The position numbers and the translations under genes are program-made. The notes below the pieces were generated by a model, which was not told the origin of the DNA, made no database searches, and saw nothing but the letters and a program-made list of their open reading frames with translations. This document shows, in pieces, positions 1 to 8,465 of a stretch of DNA of 64,000 bases; the stretch's first letter is position 1; every line of letters starts with the position of its first letter. This stretch comes from Bdellovibrio sp. BCCA. GTDB taxonomy: Bacteria > Bdellovibrionota > Bdellovibrionia > Bdellovibrionales > Bdellovibrionaceae. The stretch spans positions 124,001-188,000 of the forward strand of contig NZ_JBBNAC010000001.1 in NCBI RefSeq assembly GCF_037996825.1, read 5' to 3'.

Positions 1-332
1 TCTTGTTTGCCGGATTTTTTCTCAAGCTGCACTTGAGCATCCAAGAAAACTTGTTTTCCTTCGTCGTATTTTCCAAGGTCATTCAAAATAATCGAAAGAC
101 CGACGCTGGCATCAGTGTAAGTCGGGTCGATTTCAAGAGCACGTTTGAAAGTTTTAATAGCTTTGCTGAACTGACCCTTGTCATAAGAGATCGTCGCCAG
201 CATTTGATAAACTTCAGGATTGCGTGTGTTTTGTAGCAACATTTGATTCAAGATAGGCTCTGCCATCTTGTAATTCCCGTTGATAAAATATCCGCGGGCC
301 TCTGAAAGCATGTCATCATGAAGAGCGTTCAT
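1..332 (-). CDS. TPR-repeat protein, cut by window edge
   Basis: The reverse strand is open from an ATG at 332-330 to the window edge, giving about 110 residues of the N-terminus. The visible part is made of paired helices of tetratricopeptide type, for example YFINGNYKMAEPILNQ and KAIKTFKRALEIDPTY, the second being a classic TPR helix B ending in DP. No signal peptide is seen, so it is probably cytoplasmic. Its ATG overlaps the TAA of bamD by one base, so it is likely translated by coupling in the same operon. Its function cannot be told from TPRs alone; a scaffold role is only a guess. Confidence 0.8.
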   Translation of the reverse strand, partial: MNALHDDMLSEARGYFINGNYKMAEPILNQMLLQNTRNPEVYQMLATISYDKGQFSKAIKTFKRALEIDPTYTDASVGLSIILNDLGKYDEGKQVFLDAQVQLEKKSGKQ

Positions 333-1072
333 TATTCGGTCTCCTTCTGAGCTGCTTTAAGCTCGCTACTGCCAGGGAACTCACGCGCTAAAACTTCCGT
401 ATATTTTTTTGCTTTTGGAGAATCACCGATTTTCTGCGCGCAGATCGCTGCACGAGAAAGTGCTTTTGCATCAAAACCTAGGCTACGATAGTTGTTATAA
501 AGTCCTTCGTAGCGTCCCAAAGCACTGTCGAAGATTTTACGTTTGAAGTAGAAATCCGCGATGTATTCTTCTTTTTCCGCAAGCATTTTGATCGCAGCCG
601 TGCGCTTTTCTTTGGCTTCAGCCACGTACTGAGAGTTTGGATATTTCTTAATAAGTTCCGATAGGTTCAAGATGGCATCGTTGGCTTGAGTTAAGTCACG
701 ATCGATCGATGAAGGAAGTTGGTTGAAGTAACTCATACCGATGCGGAACTGAACATAATCAGAATTTGGAACTGTCGGGTGAAGCTCTTTGAACATCTGA
801 TAAGCGACTTGCGCTTCAGCGTAAGATTCTTGTTTGTAGTAAACATCGGCAATCGCAAGTTCTGCTTTTGTTGCGAAGTTGCTGTACGGAAATTTATTTT
901 TCACTTCCGTATAACGACGAATAGCTTCTTCGTAACGCTCACCTTGATCGAACTCTTCCGCAATAGCGAAAGCGCCTTCCGGTGTGTTGGAATTTTTCTC
1001 AATAGATGAACAGCCTGAAAGTAAAACTCCCATGGCCGCCGCGATTGTTATGACTCGGAGCGTTTTTAGCAT
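332..1072 (-). CDS. bamD: BamD-like outer membrane assembly lipoprotein
   Basis: 246 residues with a lipoprotein signal ending in the lipobox LLSGC (Cys21), then TPR-like helices through the rest of the protein (for example YEEAIRRYTEVKNKFPYS and YAEAQVAYQMFKELHP). Length, lipobox and TPR layout match BamD/YfiO, the essential lipoprotein partner of BamA that inserts beta-barrel proteins in the outer membrane. The order of TPR blocks fits the family, including the long insert around residues 110-150. It lies between a TPR/SH3 membrane protein and a further TPR protein on the same strand. No strong Shine-Dalgarno sequence precedes the ATG. An alternative is a generic TPR lipoprotein, but BamD is the better fit. 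Confidence 0.85.
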   Translation of the reverse strand: MLKTLRVITIAAAMGVLLSGCSSIEKNSNTPEGAFAIAEEFDQGERYEEAIRRYTEVKNKFPYSNFATKAELAIADVYYKQESYAEAQVAYQMFKELHPTVPNSDYVQFRIGMSYFNQLPSSIDRDLTQANDAILNLSELIKKYPNSQYVAEAKEKRTAAIKMLAEKEEYIADFYFKRKIFDSALGRYEGLYNNYRSLGFDAKALSRAAICAQKIGDSPKAKKYTEVLAREFPGSSELKAAQKETE

Positions 1073-1106
1073 AGAAGTAAATCATATTTTGGTCCAGGAC
1101 CTGCTG

Positions 1107-1895
1107 TCAACGCGTCATCAGCAGAGCGGATTTTTTAATCCACCCCGTAAGAGAACCTGGGTAGGTGACTTGAACCCAATCGCCCTGAGTTTCATGGGCG
1201 ATCACTTCCATCCCGCCGTAAAGATCAAGAATTGCGACCTGATTGTCCCCGGGAGCCGTTTGTAGAGAGACTTTTTCGTCAATGATAGTTCCTCGCAATA
1301 CCGTGGAATCATAGACTTTCAGAGCTAAAAGGCTTGTAAATATCACAAAAGCGAGACTCAAAAGAGTGCCGATGATGGGAAAGCCCGGCATCGATTTTTC
1401 CTCTTCCATGGCTTTTCTTCGACGCCCGCCATAAGAAAGTAAAATCCAACCTGCAGCAAAAAGTGAAAGGGCGGAAAGAATCAGGTACGCAGACAGCGGA
1501 ACAGGCTGCAGCAAATTAGCGCGCAAGGATTCGTAAGTTTCAATTTGATGAGGAACTTCCTTCACTTGCATTTGCGAGAGAGCAAACTTCAATCCCGCTT
1601 TTGCAGTGGAAAGTTCGGGATCCGAGGCCAAAGCTTTGCGCAGAAGGCCAATCGAGAGAGGCTTTTTTCCCAATTGAAACTCTGCGAGAGCGAGATTCGT
1701 CAAGGTCGTCGCGTTATACGGATCTTTGTCCAGTGCTTGCGCAAAAGCTTCGCGAGCCTTTGTATAATCTTTTGCGAGATAAAGCTGTGTGCCTTGTTTA
1801 AATAACTCTGCGGAAGAAGATCCAGTTTGCGCCACAACGAGAGTGGGCAAAACGAGTGACAGAAAGAACACAGAGAGAAATTTTAGTTTCGACAT
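1107..1895 (-). CDS. TPR plus SH3 membrane protein, BatE-like layout
   Basis: 262 residues. A signal peptide or membrane anchor (residues 1-22) is followed by two or three TPR units (about 28-110; AREAFAQALDKDPYNATT is one), then two transmembrane segments (about 135-155 and 170-190), and a C-terminal bacterial SH3-like domain with the typical VSLQTAPGDNQ and GDWVQV strands. This order of domains is that of BatE proteins of aerotolerance (Bat) operons. No other bat gene lies nearby, so only the architecture supports that name. It sits upstream of bamD on the same strand with a 34-base gap. Role is unknown; the SH3 domain most likely faces the periplasm. Confidence 0.65.
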   Translation of the reverse strand: MSKLKFLSVFFLSLVLPTLVVAQTGSSSAELFKQGTQLYLAKDYTKAREAFAQALDKDPYNATTLTNLALAEFQLGKKPLSIGLLRKALASDPELSTAKAGLKFALSQMQVKEVPHQIETYESLRANLLQPVPLSAYLILSALSLFAAGWILLSYGGRRRKAMEEEKSMPGFPIIGTLLSLAFVIFTSLLALKVYDSTVLRGTIIDEKVSLQTAPGDNQVAILDLYGGMEVIAHETQGDWVQVTYPGSLTGWIKKSALLMTR

Positions 1896-2034
1896 AGCTC
1901 TACAAGTTTACAGATAAAAGTCTTTCCGTGTCTACCACGTGTCTTGTCTTAGTCCTGACCCGGGAGTAAACTGGACGGGCATTTTACATAACAATGGGTC
2001 CATGGAAATAGGTTGAGGATCCGCGAAAGGTATT

Positions 2035-3411
2035 ATGAGTTCTCTTGTAGGTCATCAGATACAGCAATCCGAAAAAATTAAAACATTGGTTCAAGATCTT
2101 GTGAATGAAGTGACAAAACTAAATTCACAAATTTCGGGAATTCGTGCTCCTCTTGATGAGTTCAAAGAAGCGGGAAAGCAAAAATTTGATTCTACTGGTC
2201 AGTTCCGTGGTCGTCCGTTGCATTATCCTTACATGGGAACAGGTTCAGGCCGTGGTCCTTATGTAGAGCTTGAAGATGGCAGCGTGAAATTGGATTTGAT
2301 CAACGGGATCGGCATTCACTTGATGGGTCACGCAAATCCTCGCGTGATGACAGCAGCAGTGCGCGGATCTTTGGCTGATATTTTGACTCAAGGAAATCTT
2401 CAACCGAATAACGAATACCGTTTGTTCACAGAGAAAATGGTGAAGATTGCAAGCCGTAAAAGCCGCATGAAATATGCATGGATTGCGACTTGCGGAACAA
2501 TGGCGAATGAAAATGCGTTGAAACTTTCTCGTCAGAAAAATTCTCCAGCGCGTTTTGTGATGAGCTTTAAAGATGCTTTCGCGGGCCGTTCAACAATGAT
2601 GGCGGAAGTGACTGACAACCCAGCTTACAAACAAGGTTTGCCTGAATACCATGAAGTATTGCGCGTTCCATTCTTTGATAAACGTGATCCGCGTTCTGGT
2701 GAAAAAGCTTTGAGCGTGATGAAAGAACACGTTGCAAAACATGAAGGCAACATCTCTGTTTTCGGTTTTGAACCGATGCTTGGAGAAGGTGGATATCAAG
2801 CGGCTCCTCGCGAGTTCTTTGTGCCACTTCTTGATTTCTGTAAATCTAAAAACATCGCAGTGTGGGCGGATGAAGTGCAAACTTTCACTCGCACAGGTGA
2901 ATACTTTGCGTTTGAAACTTTGGATATCGGTCAATACATCGACATTTGCACGATCGCAAAAACGGCGCAAATCGGTGCGACTCTTTACACAGAAGAATAC
3001 AATCCAAAACCAGGTTTGATCGCGGGAACATTTTCTGGATCAACTCCTTCTTTGAGTGCGGGTATGGAAATGCTCGACATGCTTTCTGAAGGTTACTTGG
3101 GACCTGATGGTCGCATCAGGAAAATCCACAAGCGTTTCATCGACGGTATCAATCGTATGAATGAAACGACTTGCAAAGGGATTGCACAAGATGCAGGTGG
3201 TATGGGCTTGATGATCGCTTTCACTCCGCATGATGGAAAAAAAGAAAGTGTGAATGCCTTCTTGAATAAACTTTATCAAAACGGCGTGATTGCTTTCCCT
3301 TGCGGTAAAGATCCAGTGCGCGCTCGTTTCTTGGTGCCAGCGATCATTCAAGACGAAGACATCGACATCGCGTTGAAAATGATTGAGAAAACTTTGCTCG
3401 AAGGAGTTTAG
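2035..3411 (+). CDS. class III PLP aminotransferase (AstC-like role)
   Basis: 458 residues. Fold-type I, class III aminotransferase motifs are present: WADEVQTFTRTGEYFAFE (cofactor-binding Asp) and IAKTAQIGA, whose Lys at about 308 is expected to form the Schiff base with PLP. The ATG at 2035 follows GAAAGG at good spacing. It is the first gene of an operon with an M20 deacylase, astA and astD, so the likely job is transamination of N2-succinylornithine to succinylglutamate semialdehyde, the AstC step. The N-terminal 60 residues are unlike typical AstC/ArgD, so it seems a separate subfamily recruited to the step. An alternative is a related omega-aminotransferase such as a lysine or GABA aminotransferase. 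Confidence 0.8.
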   Translation: MSSLVGHQIQQSEKIKTLVQDLVNEVTKLNSQISGIRAPLDEFKEAGKQKFDSTGQFRGRPLHYPYMGTGSGRGPYVELEDGSVKLDLINGIGIHLMGHANPRVMTAAVRGSLADILTQGNLQPNNEYRLFTEKMVKIASRKSRMKYAWIATCGTMANENALKLSRQKNSPARFVMSFKDAFAGRSTMMAEVTDNPAYKQGLPEYHEVLRVPFFDKRDPRSGEKALSVMKEHVAKHEGNISVFGFEPMLGEGGYQAAPREFFVPLLDFCKSKNIAVWADEVQTFTRTGEYFAFETLDIGQYIDICTIAKTAQIGATLYTEEYNPKPGLIAGTFSGSTPSLSAGMEMLDMLSEGYLGPDGRIRKIHKRFIDGINRMNETTCKGIAQDAGGMGLMIAFTPHDGKKESVNAFLNKLYQNGVIAFPCGKDPVRARFLVPAIIQDEDIDIALKMIEKTLLEGV

Positions 3412-4758
3412 TTGGATTTTATCGAAGCCTGCAGGCAGCTTATCTCCATCGATAGCACACCCACTCACGGCAATAGAGATCTCGCGCGGTGGGTGGCGGC
3501 GTTTTGCCGTCAAAAAGGTTTGCACGTCGAGGAACAGGAAGAGGTTGTCGGCGATCTTGTGCAAGTGAACGTGATTGCGCGTCCGACGGAAGAAAGGCCC
3601 ACTGCCGAGATGTTATTACAAACGCATCTCGACACGGTTGATCCGGGGCCTTTTTCTCTTTGGACGGAAACAGGGGCTAATCCTTTTGACGCTCACATCA
3701 TTGATGGAAAAATCCATGGTTTGGGTGCCGCCGACGTAAAGCTTGATTTTTTGTGTAAGCTTGAGGCGGTGGCTTCTTTTGGTAAAAACCGCGCTTGGCG
3801 TTTGCCTCCAGTTTTGGTTGGAACTTTCGGTGAAGAATCGGGAATGCAAGGAGCGCTTAAGCTCATTCGCAAAAACAAAGTCTCTGCAAAGATGGCTTTG
3901 ATTGGAGAGCCCAGCGACTTGCAAGTGATCAACGCCGCCAAAGGTTTTGCAAGTGTTGAGATTCGTGTTCCGTTTTCAGAGGAAGAAACTCGTTATCGCC
4001 AAGAACACAACTTGCGCGAGAGTACTTCGACGCAATCAAAACTTTTCCGCGGAAAAGCCGCGCACTCTTCCACTCCGCATTTGGGTGAAAGTGCGATTGT
4101 GAAAATGCTGGAGTATCTGATGATGCTTCCGGATTCCGTGAACATCATGGAGATGGACGGCGGCATTAATTTCAATACGGTTCCAAGCAATGCATTTTTA
4201 GAAATCGATATGGTGACGATGATCCAAAATCCGATTGCTAAAAAGATTGCGAATATTTATCGCGCTGTAAAAACTTTGGAACTGGAGTTTTTGGATTTTA
4301 AAGATGATGACTTTCATCCAAGCACTCCAACTTTGAATATTGGTTTAGTAAGAACAAATGAAGACGACATTCAGCTTTCGGGCACATGTCGTATTCCGCC
4401 GATCATCACGCACGAGATTTATGAAGGTTGGATGGACCGCCTTCGTCAGGTGTGTGAAGAAAACGGTGCGAGCTTCCGTGTGAATGACTATAAAAAACCC
4501 TTCCGCACAGAGGTGAATTCTATTTTGGTGAAGGGTTGTTTGGATGAATTGCGTGCGATGGGTCTTAGCGACCGTCCGATCACGCAAGCTTCCACAAACG
4601 AGGCGAGTATTTTTTCTCGCATCGGAGTTGATTGTGTGTGTTTTGGTCCCGGCAGAAGGGAAGGAAACGTGCACACTCCGCAAGAGCATGTGGCTTTGGC
4701 GGACCTTGAGAAGGCAACTCAATTTTATAAAAGGATCATTGAAAGGTTTTGTTTATGA
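3412..4758 (+). CDS. M20 family amidohydrolase (ArgE/DapE-like deacylase)
   Basis: 448 residues. The di-zinc M20 signature is complete: QTHLDTVDP (His ligand and catalytic Asp), GLGAADVK (bridging Asp), GTFGEESG (catalytic Glu and ligand Glu), GEPSDL (ligand) and a C-terminal GPGRREGNVHTP (His ligand). The start is a TTG at 3412 placed directly after the stop of the aminotransferase gene, with AAGGAG at 3401-3406, so translation is coupled. In this operon it probably removes the acyl group from N-succinylglutamate (or a related N-acyl amino acid), doing the job that AstE, an unrelated M14-type enzyme, does in other bacteria. That substrate is inferred from context only. Confidence 0.82.
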   Translation: MDFIEACRQLISIDSTPTHGNRDLARWVAAFCRQKGLHVEEQEEVVGDLVQVNVIARPTEERPTAEMLLQTHLDTVDPGPFSLWTETGANPFDAHIIDGKIHGLGAADVKLDFLCKLEAVASFGKNRAWRLPPVLVGTFGEESGMQGALKLIRKNKVSAKMALIGEPSDLQVINAAKGFASVEIRVPFSEEETRYRQEHNLRESTSTQSKLFRGKAAHSSTPHLGESAIVKMLEYLMMLPDSVNIMEMDGGINFNTVPSNAFLEIDMVTMIQNPIAKKIANIYRAVKTLELEFLDFKDDDFHPSTPTLNIGLVRTNEDDIQLSGTCRIPPIITHEIYEGWMDRLRQVCEENGASFRVNDYKKPFRTEVNSILVKGCLDELRAMGLSDRPITQASTNEASIFSRIGVDCVCFGPGRREGNVHTPQEHVALADLEKATQFYKRIIERFCL

Positions 4759-5783
4759 GTTTTATCATCCGGTCGGTACAGTACGATGATTTGAATCAAC
4801 TGGTGGATTTGGCAAAGCAGTTTAATTTGCTCAATCTTCCTGGAGATAAAAAAGTTATTGGCGAAAAAATTGAACGCAGTGAAAATTCTTTTGCGGGAAA
4901 ACTTCCTAAGCACCAGTCAGAATACTTGTTTGTTGTCGAAGACGTAGAAGAAAAATGCGTTGTCGGAAGTTCTTTGGTTCTTGCCAAGCACGGAACGGAC
5001 GAAGTTCCGCATAGCTTTTTTAGAATTTTTAAAAGAGATCACTTTTCTCAAGATTTAGGAATTGGATTTATTCATCAAGTTTTGCGCTTTCAGTTGGATT
5101 TTAACGGGCCAACAGAAATCGGAGGACTTCTTGTTGATAAATCATACAGACGTCGTCCTGAGAAACTGGGAAAACAAATCAGTCTTTCTCGTTTCTTGTA
5201 CATGGGTCTTTATCCTGAAAAATTTGAAGACCGTGTTTTGTGTGAATTGACGCCACCGTTAACTGATGAAGGTCGCAGTGAATTCTGGGAAGCTCTTGGC
5301 AGAAGGTTTACTGGTCTTCCGTATCAAGAAGCGGATTTACTCAGTCAATCACACAAGGAATTTATCGAAAGTCTTTTTCCGCAAGATGATATTTATCTGT
5401 GCTTGCTTGATTCAAAGGCGCGCCTGGTTTTAGGACGCGTCGGTGAAGCAACAAAACCGGCACAACATCTTTTGGAAAGCATTGGATTTAGTTATCTTGA
5501 TGAGGTTGATCCATTTGATGGAGGACCTCACTATGGCGCAAACACCGCGGATATTTTGCCAATCAAGTACGGCAAAAGAGCCAAAGTCGCCGAATTTAAA
5601 GATGCCTCTTACAAAGAACAAATGCTTGTGGCCACAACAGGCGAAGAGTTTAAAGTCTCTTTAGCATCCGTTGATATCCGCGACGGTGAAGTGGCGATTG
5701 CTCCAAAGTTTAGACAGCTTTTGGGCGTTGAAGTTGGCGAAGAAGTTTATATGTCTCCATTTAATTACAATAGAGGAAGATAA
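4755..5783 (+). CDS. astA: arginine N-succinyltransferase
   Basis: 342 residues when begun at the ATG 4755, which overlaps the TGA of the previous gene (ATGA) and has GAAAGG upstream; an in-frame TTG two codons earlier is less likely. The enzyme transfers succinyl from succinyl-CoA to the alpha-amino group of arginine, the first step of the arginine succinyltransferase (AST) pathway. Family marks seen are GRSEFWEALGRRF, QEADLLSQSHKEFI, an FPQDDIYLCLL strand, and VDPFDGGPHY near residue 250. It adopts a GNAT-like fold by family knowledge. It lies between the deacylase and astD. Confidence 0.92.
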   Translation: MSFIIRSVQYDDLNQLVDLAKQFNLLNLPGDKKVIGEKIERSENSFAGKLPKHQSEYLFVVEDVEEKCVVGSSLVLAKHGTDEVPHSFFRIFKRDHFSQDLGIGFIHQVLRFQLDFNGPTEIGGLLVDKSYRRRPEKLGKQISLSRFLYMGLYPEKFEDRVLCELTPPLTDEGRSEFWEALGRRFTGLPYQEADLLSQSHKEFIESLFPQDDIYLCLLDSKARLVLGRVGEATKPAQHLLESIGFSYLDEVDPFDGGPHYGANTADILPIKYGKRAKVAEFKDASYKEQMLVATTGEEFKVSLASVDIRDGEVAIAPKFRQLLGVEVGEEVYMSPFNYNRGR

Positions 5784-5786
5784 GAC

Positions 5787-7304
5787 ATGAGCACCACCAT
5801 GTTTGACGTGAAATACAAAGGTGATTTTATCAACGGACGCTTTGTTCCTGTGACTAAGGGCGATGGCGAATTTAAAGACATTAGTCCTTCGGATTTGAAC
5901 GACACTGTGATGACGGTGCCGTTTAAGCACGATCATATTGATGAAGCGTGTGTGGCGGCGAAAAAAGCGTATCCGGCGTGGGCGACTCTTTCGATGAACG
6001 AAAGAAAAAATTATTTGATGCGCTTAAAAGAACTTTTTGATGCAAACGCTGAACAGATGGCGCAAATCATTTCCCGCGACACCGGAAAACCGACATGGGA
6101 AGCGATGACGGAAGCCAAGGCTTTGGGTGCAAAGATTGATATCACTTTGAATCACTCTTTGAACTTGGTGGCTGAAGAAAGAATCACGAATGCTCTTCCA
6201 CAAGTCGACGGTGTGATTCGTCACCGCTCGCGTGGCGTGATGGCGGTTGTCGGACCATTTAATTTCCCGGCACATTTGCCAAATGGTCATATCATTCCAG
6301 CATTGATTGCGGGAAACACGGTTGTCTTTAAACCTTCTGAGCAAACTCCGGCTGTGGGTCAGTTCATGGCGGAACTTTTTGAAAGAGCGCAGTTCCCACA
6401 AGGTGTTTTCAATCTTGTGCAAGGAGACGGCGCAGCCGGTGGGCGCTTGGTTGCAAACGAGCATGTTGATGGAATCTTGTTCACAGGTTCTTACGAAGTG
6501 GGACTTAAAATCAAGCAAGAGACTTTGACTCACTACTGGAAAATCTTGGCTCTTGAAATGGGCGGTAAGAATGCCACTGTGGTGTGGGAAGACGCCGATA
6601 TGGATAAGGCGATCTACGAAAGTTTGGTCGGTGCTTACATGACCGCAGGCCAACGCTGTTCTTGCACAAGTCGAATCATTCTTCATCCCAAAATCGCCGA
6701 TGAATTTACTGAAAGATTCTATCAAGCGGCTAAAAAACTCACGATCGGCCACTGGACGGAAAATACTTTCATGGGAACTTTGATCAATGCTGCGGCTGTT
6801 GAAAAATACATCCGCTTCCAGGAGATCGCCAACCGTGAAAACTGTGAAAGCTTGATGCGCGGTAAATCTTTGGATTTAAAACACAAAGGTTACTATGTGA
6901 CTCCAAGCATTCACTTGGTGAATAAGTTTGATCCAAACAGCGTTTACCAAAAATCTGAAATCTTTGGTCCGAACGTTGCTATCTATCAAACAGACAACTG
7001 GGATCATGCGATGGAGATTGTGAACTCAACAGGTTACGGCCTTGTGATGGCGCTCTTCTCTAAAAACAAAGCTCTTTATGAAGATGCATTGTTTAAAGCA
7101 CGCGTAGGACTTCTGAACTGGAACCGTACAACGAACGGTGCAAGTTCTCGTTTGCCATTTGGTGGTTTTGGTAAATCAGGCAATGACCGTCCGTCAGCGC
7201 ACTTTGCAATTCAATATTGCACAATGCCTGTGGCAAGCCTTGAAGATCCGACTCCTTTTGATCCGACAAAAATTTTGCCGGGTATGAATTTGGATATGAA
7301 ATAA
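5787..7304 (+). CDS. astD: succinylglutamate semialdehyde dehydrogenase
   Basis: 505 residues, an aldehyde dehydrogenase superfamily member. FNFPAHLPNGHIIPALIAGN and VVFKPSEQTPAVG are typical of AstD; LEMGGKN carries the general-base Glu and AGQRCSCTSR the catalytic Cys. It oxidises N-succinylglutamate 5-semialdehyde to N-succinylglutamate with NAD(P). The gene starts 3 bases after astA. Its stop TAA overlaps the ATG of mltG by one base, so a catabolic operon is fused to a cell-wall gene. No truncation is seen. Confidence 0.93.
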   Translation: MSTTMFDVKYKGDFINGRFVPVTKGDGEFKDISPSDLNDTVMTVPFKHDHIDEACVAAKKAYPAWATLSMNERKNYLMRLKELFDANAEQMAQIISRDTGKPTWEAMTEAKALGAKIDITLNHSLNLVAEERITNALPQVDGVIRHRSRGVMAVVGPFNFPAHLPNGHIIPALIAGNTVVFKPSEQTPAVGQFMAELFERAQFPQGVFNLVQGDGAAGGRLVANEHVDGILFTGSYEVGLKIKQETLTHYWKILALEMGGKNATVVWEDADMDKAIYESLVGAYMTAGQRCSCTSRIILHPKIADEFTERFYQAAKKLTIGHWTENTFMGTLINAAAVEKYIRFQEIANRENCESLMRGKSLDLKHKGYYVTPSIHLVNKFDPNSVYQKSEIFGPNVAIYQTDNWDHAMEIVNSTGYGLVMALFSKNKALYEDALFKARVGLLNWNRTTNGASSRLPFGGFGKSGNDRPSAHFAIQYCTMPVASLEDPTPFDPTKILPGMNLDMK

Positions 7305-8386
7305 TGAAGAAGACTTTTCTTGTTCTCATTCTGGCAGTGGTGGCGTTGCTGGTATCTATCGGCGGGGGAGTGGCGTATTTAGGATATTCGTTCATGAATA
7401 CGCGCCCTAGCGATGTCGCTCAAGATGTGGTTTACGAAGTCACTCCGGGCAAAGGATTTAATTCCATCGCAACGGAATTAGAACAAAAGGCATTGATCAA
7501 AAATGCCTTCTTCTTTTCGATGTATGCACGAATTAAAGGTGAGCGTTCGAAGTTAAAGGTCGGCGAATATCTTTTACGTACAAACATGACGCCGAAAGAA
7601 GTTCTTGAGACCATCACTTCGGGAAAAAGCATTGCTCGCAGCTTCACTGTCAGCGAAGGTCTTAGCGTTTATGAAATCGCAGACCTTTATCAAAAGCAGG
7701 GCTTTGGAACTTCGCAAGAGTTTTTGTCTTTAGTGCATGACCCGCAGCTTGTAAAAAGTCTGCTAGGTGAGACGCAAGAAAGTTTGGAAGGATATCTTTT
7801 CCCTGAAACATACATGCTTACGAAATACACGGATACAAGAACTTTGATCTCAAACATGGTGAAGAGATTCTTGTACGTGTATAACGAGGTTTTGCCTCAA
7901 GCAAGTATCCAGGGTTGGCAACGTCATCAAGTCGTGACGCTAGCAAGTATTATTGAAAAAGAAACCGGAGCTCCAGAAGAGCGTCCCAAGATTTCTTCAG
8001 TCTTCCATAACCGTTTGCTAAAGAAGATGCGCCTGCAAACAGATCCTACAGTGATCTATGGGAAAGCTGAAAAGACAGGGCACATTGAAATCAATATCAC
8101 TCGTGCGGATCTAACAACGCCCACTCGTTACAACACCTATGTGATCTATGGTTTGCCACCGGGTCCTATAGCGAACCCGGGAAGAGAAGCCTTGCTTGCG
8201 GCTTTAAAGCCAGAACACACGGATTACTTGTTCTTTGTGAGTCAAAACGATGGAACCCATGTCTTTTCTGAGGACTATCAAGGCCACGAAAGAGCTGTAA
8301 AAAAGTTCCAGCTAGATCGTAAAGCCCGCGAAGGCAAATCTTGGCGAGATCTCAAAAAGCGTGAGACGATGCCCGCTAAAAATTGA
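7304..8386 (+). CDS. mltG: endolytic murein transglycosylase MltG
   Basis: 360 residues with an N-terminal transmembrane helix (about 5-27), a LysM-like region and the YceG catalytic domain. ASIIEKETGAPEERP holds the catalytic Glu, and LQTDPTVIYG and YNTYVIYGLPPGPIANPG are conserved family blocks. MltG cuts nascent glycan strands near the inner membrane and may end polymerisation. In this window MtgA, MreB and a PAP2 phosphatase also serve the envelope. The gene is coupled to astD through a TAATG overlap, so it probably shares that transcript, unless it has its own promoter inside astD. Confidence 0.93.
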   Translation: MKKTFLVLILAVVALLVSIGGGVAYLGYSFMNTRPSDVAQDVVYEVTPGKGFNSIATELEQKALIKNAFFFSMYARIKGERSKLKVGEYLLRTNMTPKEVLETITSGKSIARSFTVSEGLSVYEIADLYQKQGFGTSQEFLSLVHDPQLVKSLLGETQESLEGYLFPETYMLTKYTDTRTLISNMVKRFLYVYNEVLPQASIQGWQRHQVVTLASIIEKETGAPEERPKISSVFHNRLLKKMRLQTDPTVIYGKAEKTGHIEINITRADLTTPTRYNTYVIYGLPPGPIANPGREALLAALKPEHTDYLFFVSQNDGTHVFSEDYQGHERAVKKFQLDRKAREGKSWRDLKKRETMPAKN

Positions 8387-8413
8387 TCAGATTATTTTTA
8401 AGTAATGAACATT

Positions 8414-8436
8414 AGAGGGTCGCAAGTTGACCCTCT
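8414..8436. terminator. perfect inverted repeat after mltG
   Basis: AGAGGGTC, 7-base loop, GACCCTCT: an 8-base-pair perfect stem, 28 bases after the mltG stop and 30 bases before the kinase start. There is no T-run after it, so it is either a weak or factor-dependent terminator, or an operator for the kinase gene. The short palindrome GCGTACGC follows at 8438-8445. Confidence 0.5.
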
Positions 8437-8465
8437 TGCGTACGCTATTGTAACTTGAAAATTAC

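Noticed and set aside
719-1009. Plus-strand open frame opposite bamD
   Set aside because: It is the shadow of bamD, which has a lipobox and family matches; the plus-strand product has no motif or ribosome site.
1946-1959. GTCTTAGTCCTGAC as a fifth member of the GTC-N9-GAC set
   Set aside because: The spacing is one base short (N8) and the inner bases differ, so I do not count it.
6024-6752. 242-codon minus-strand frame inside astD
   Set aside because: astD is certain by its catalytic motifs; the reverse frame shows no family and no start signal.
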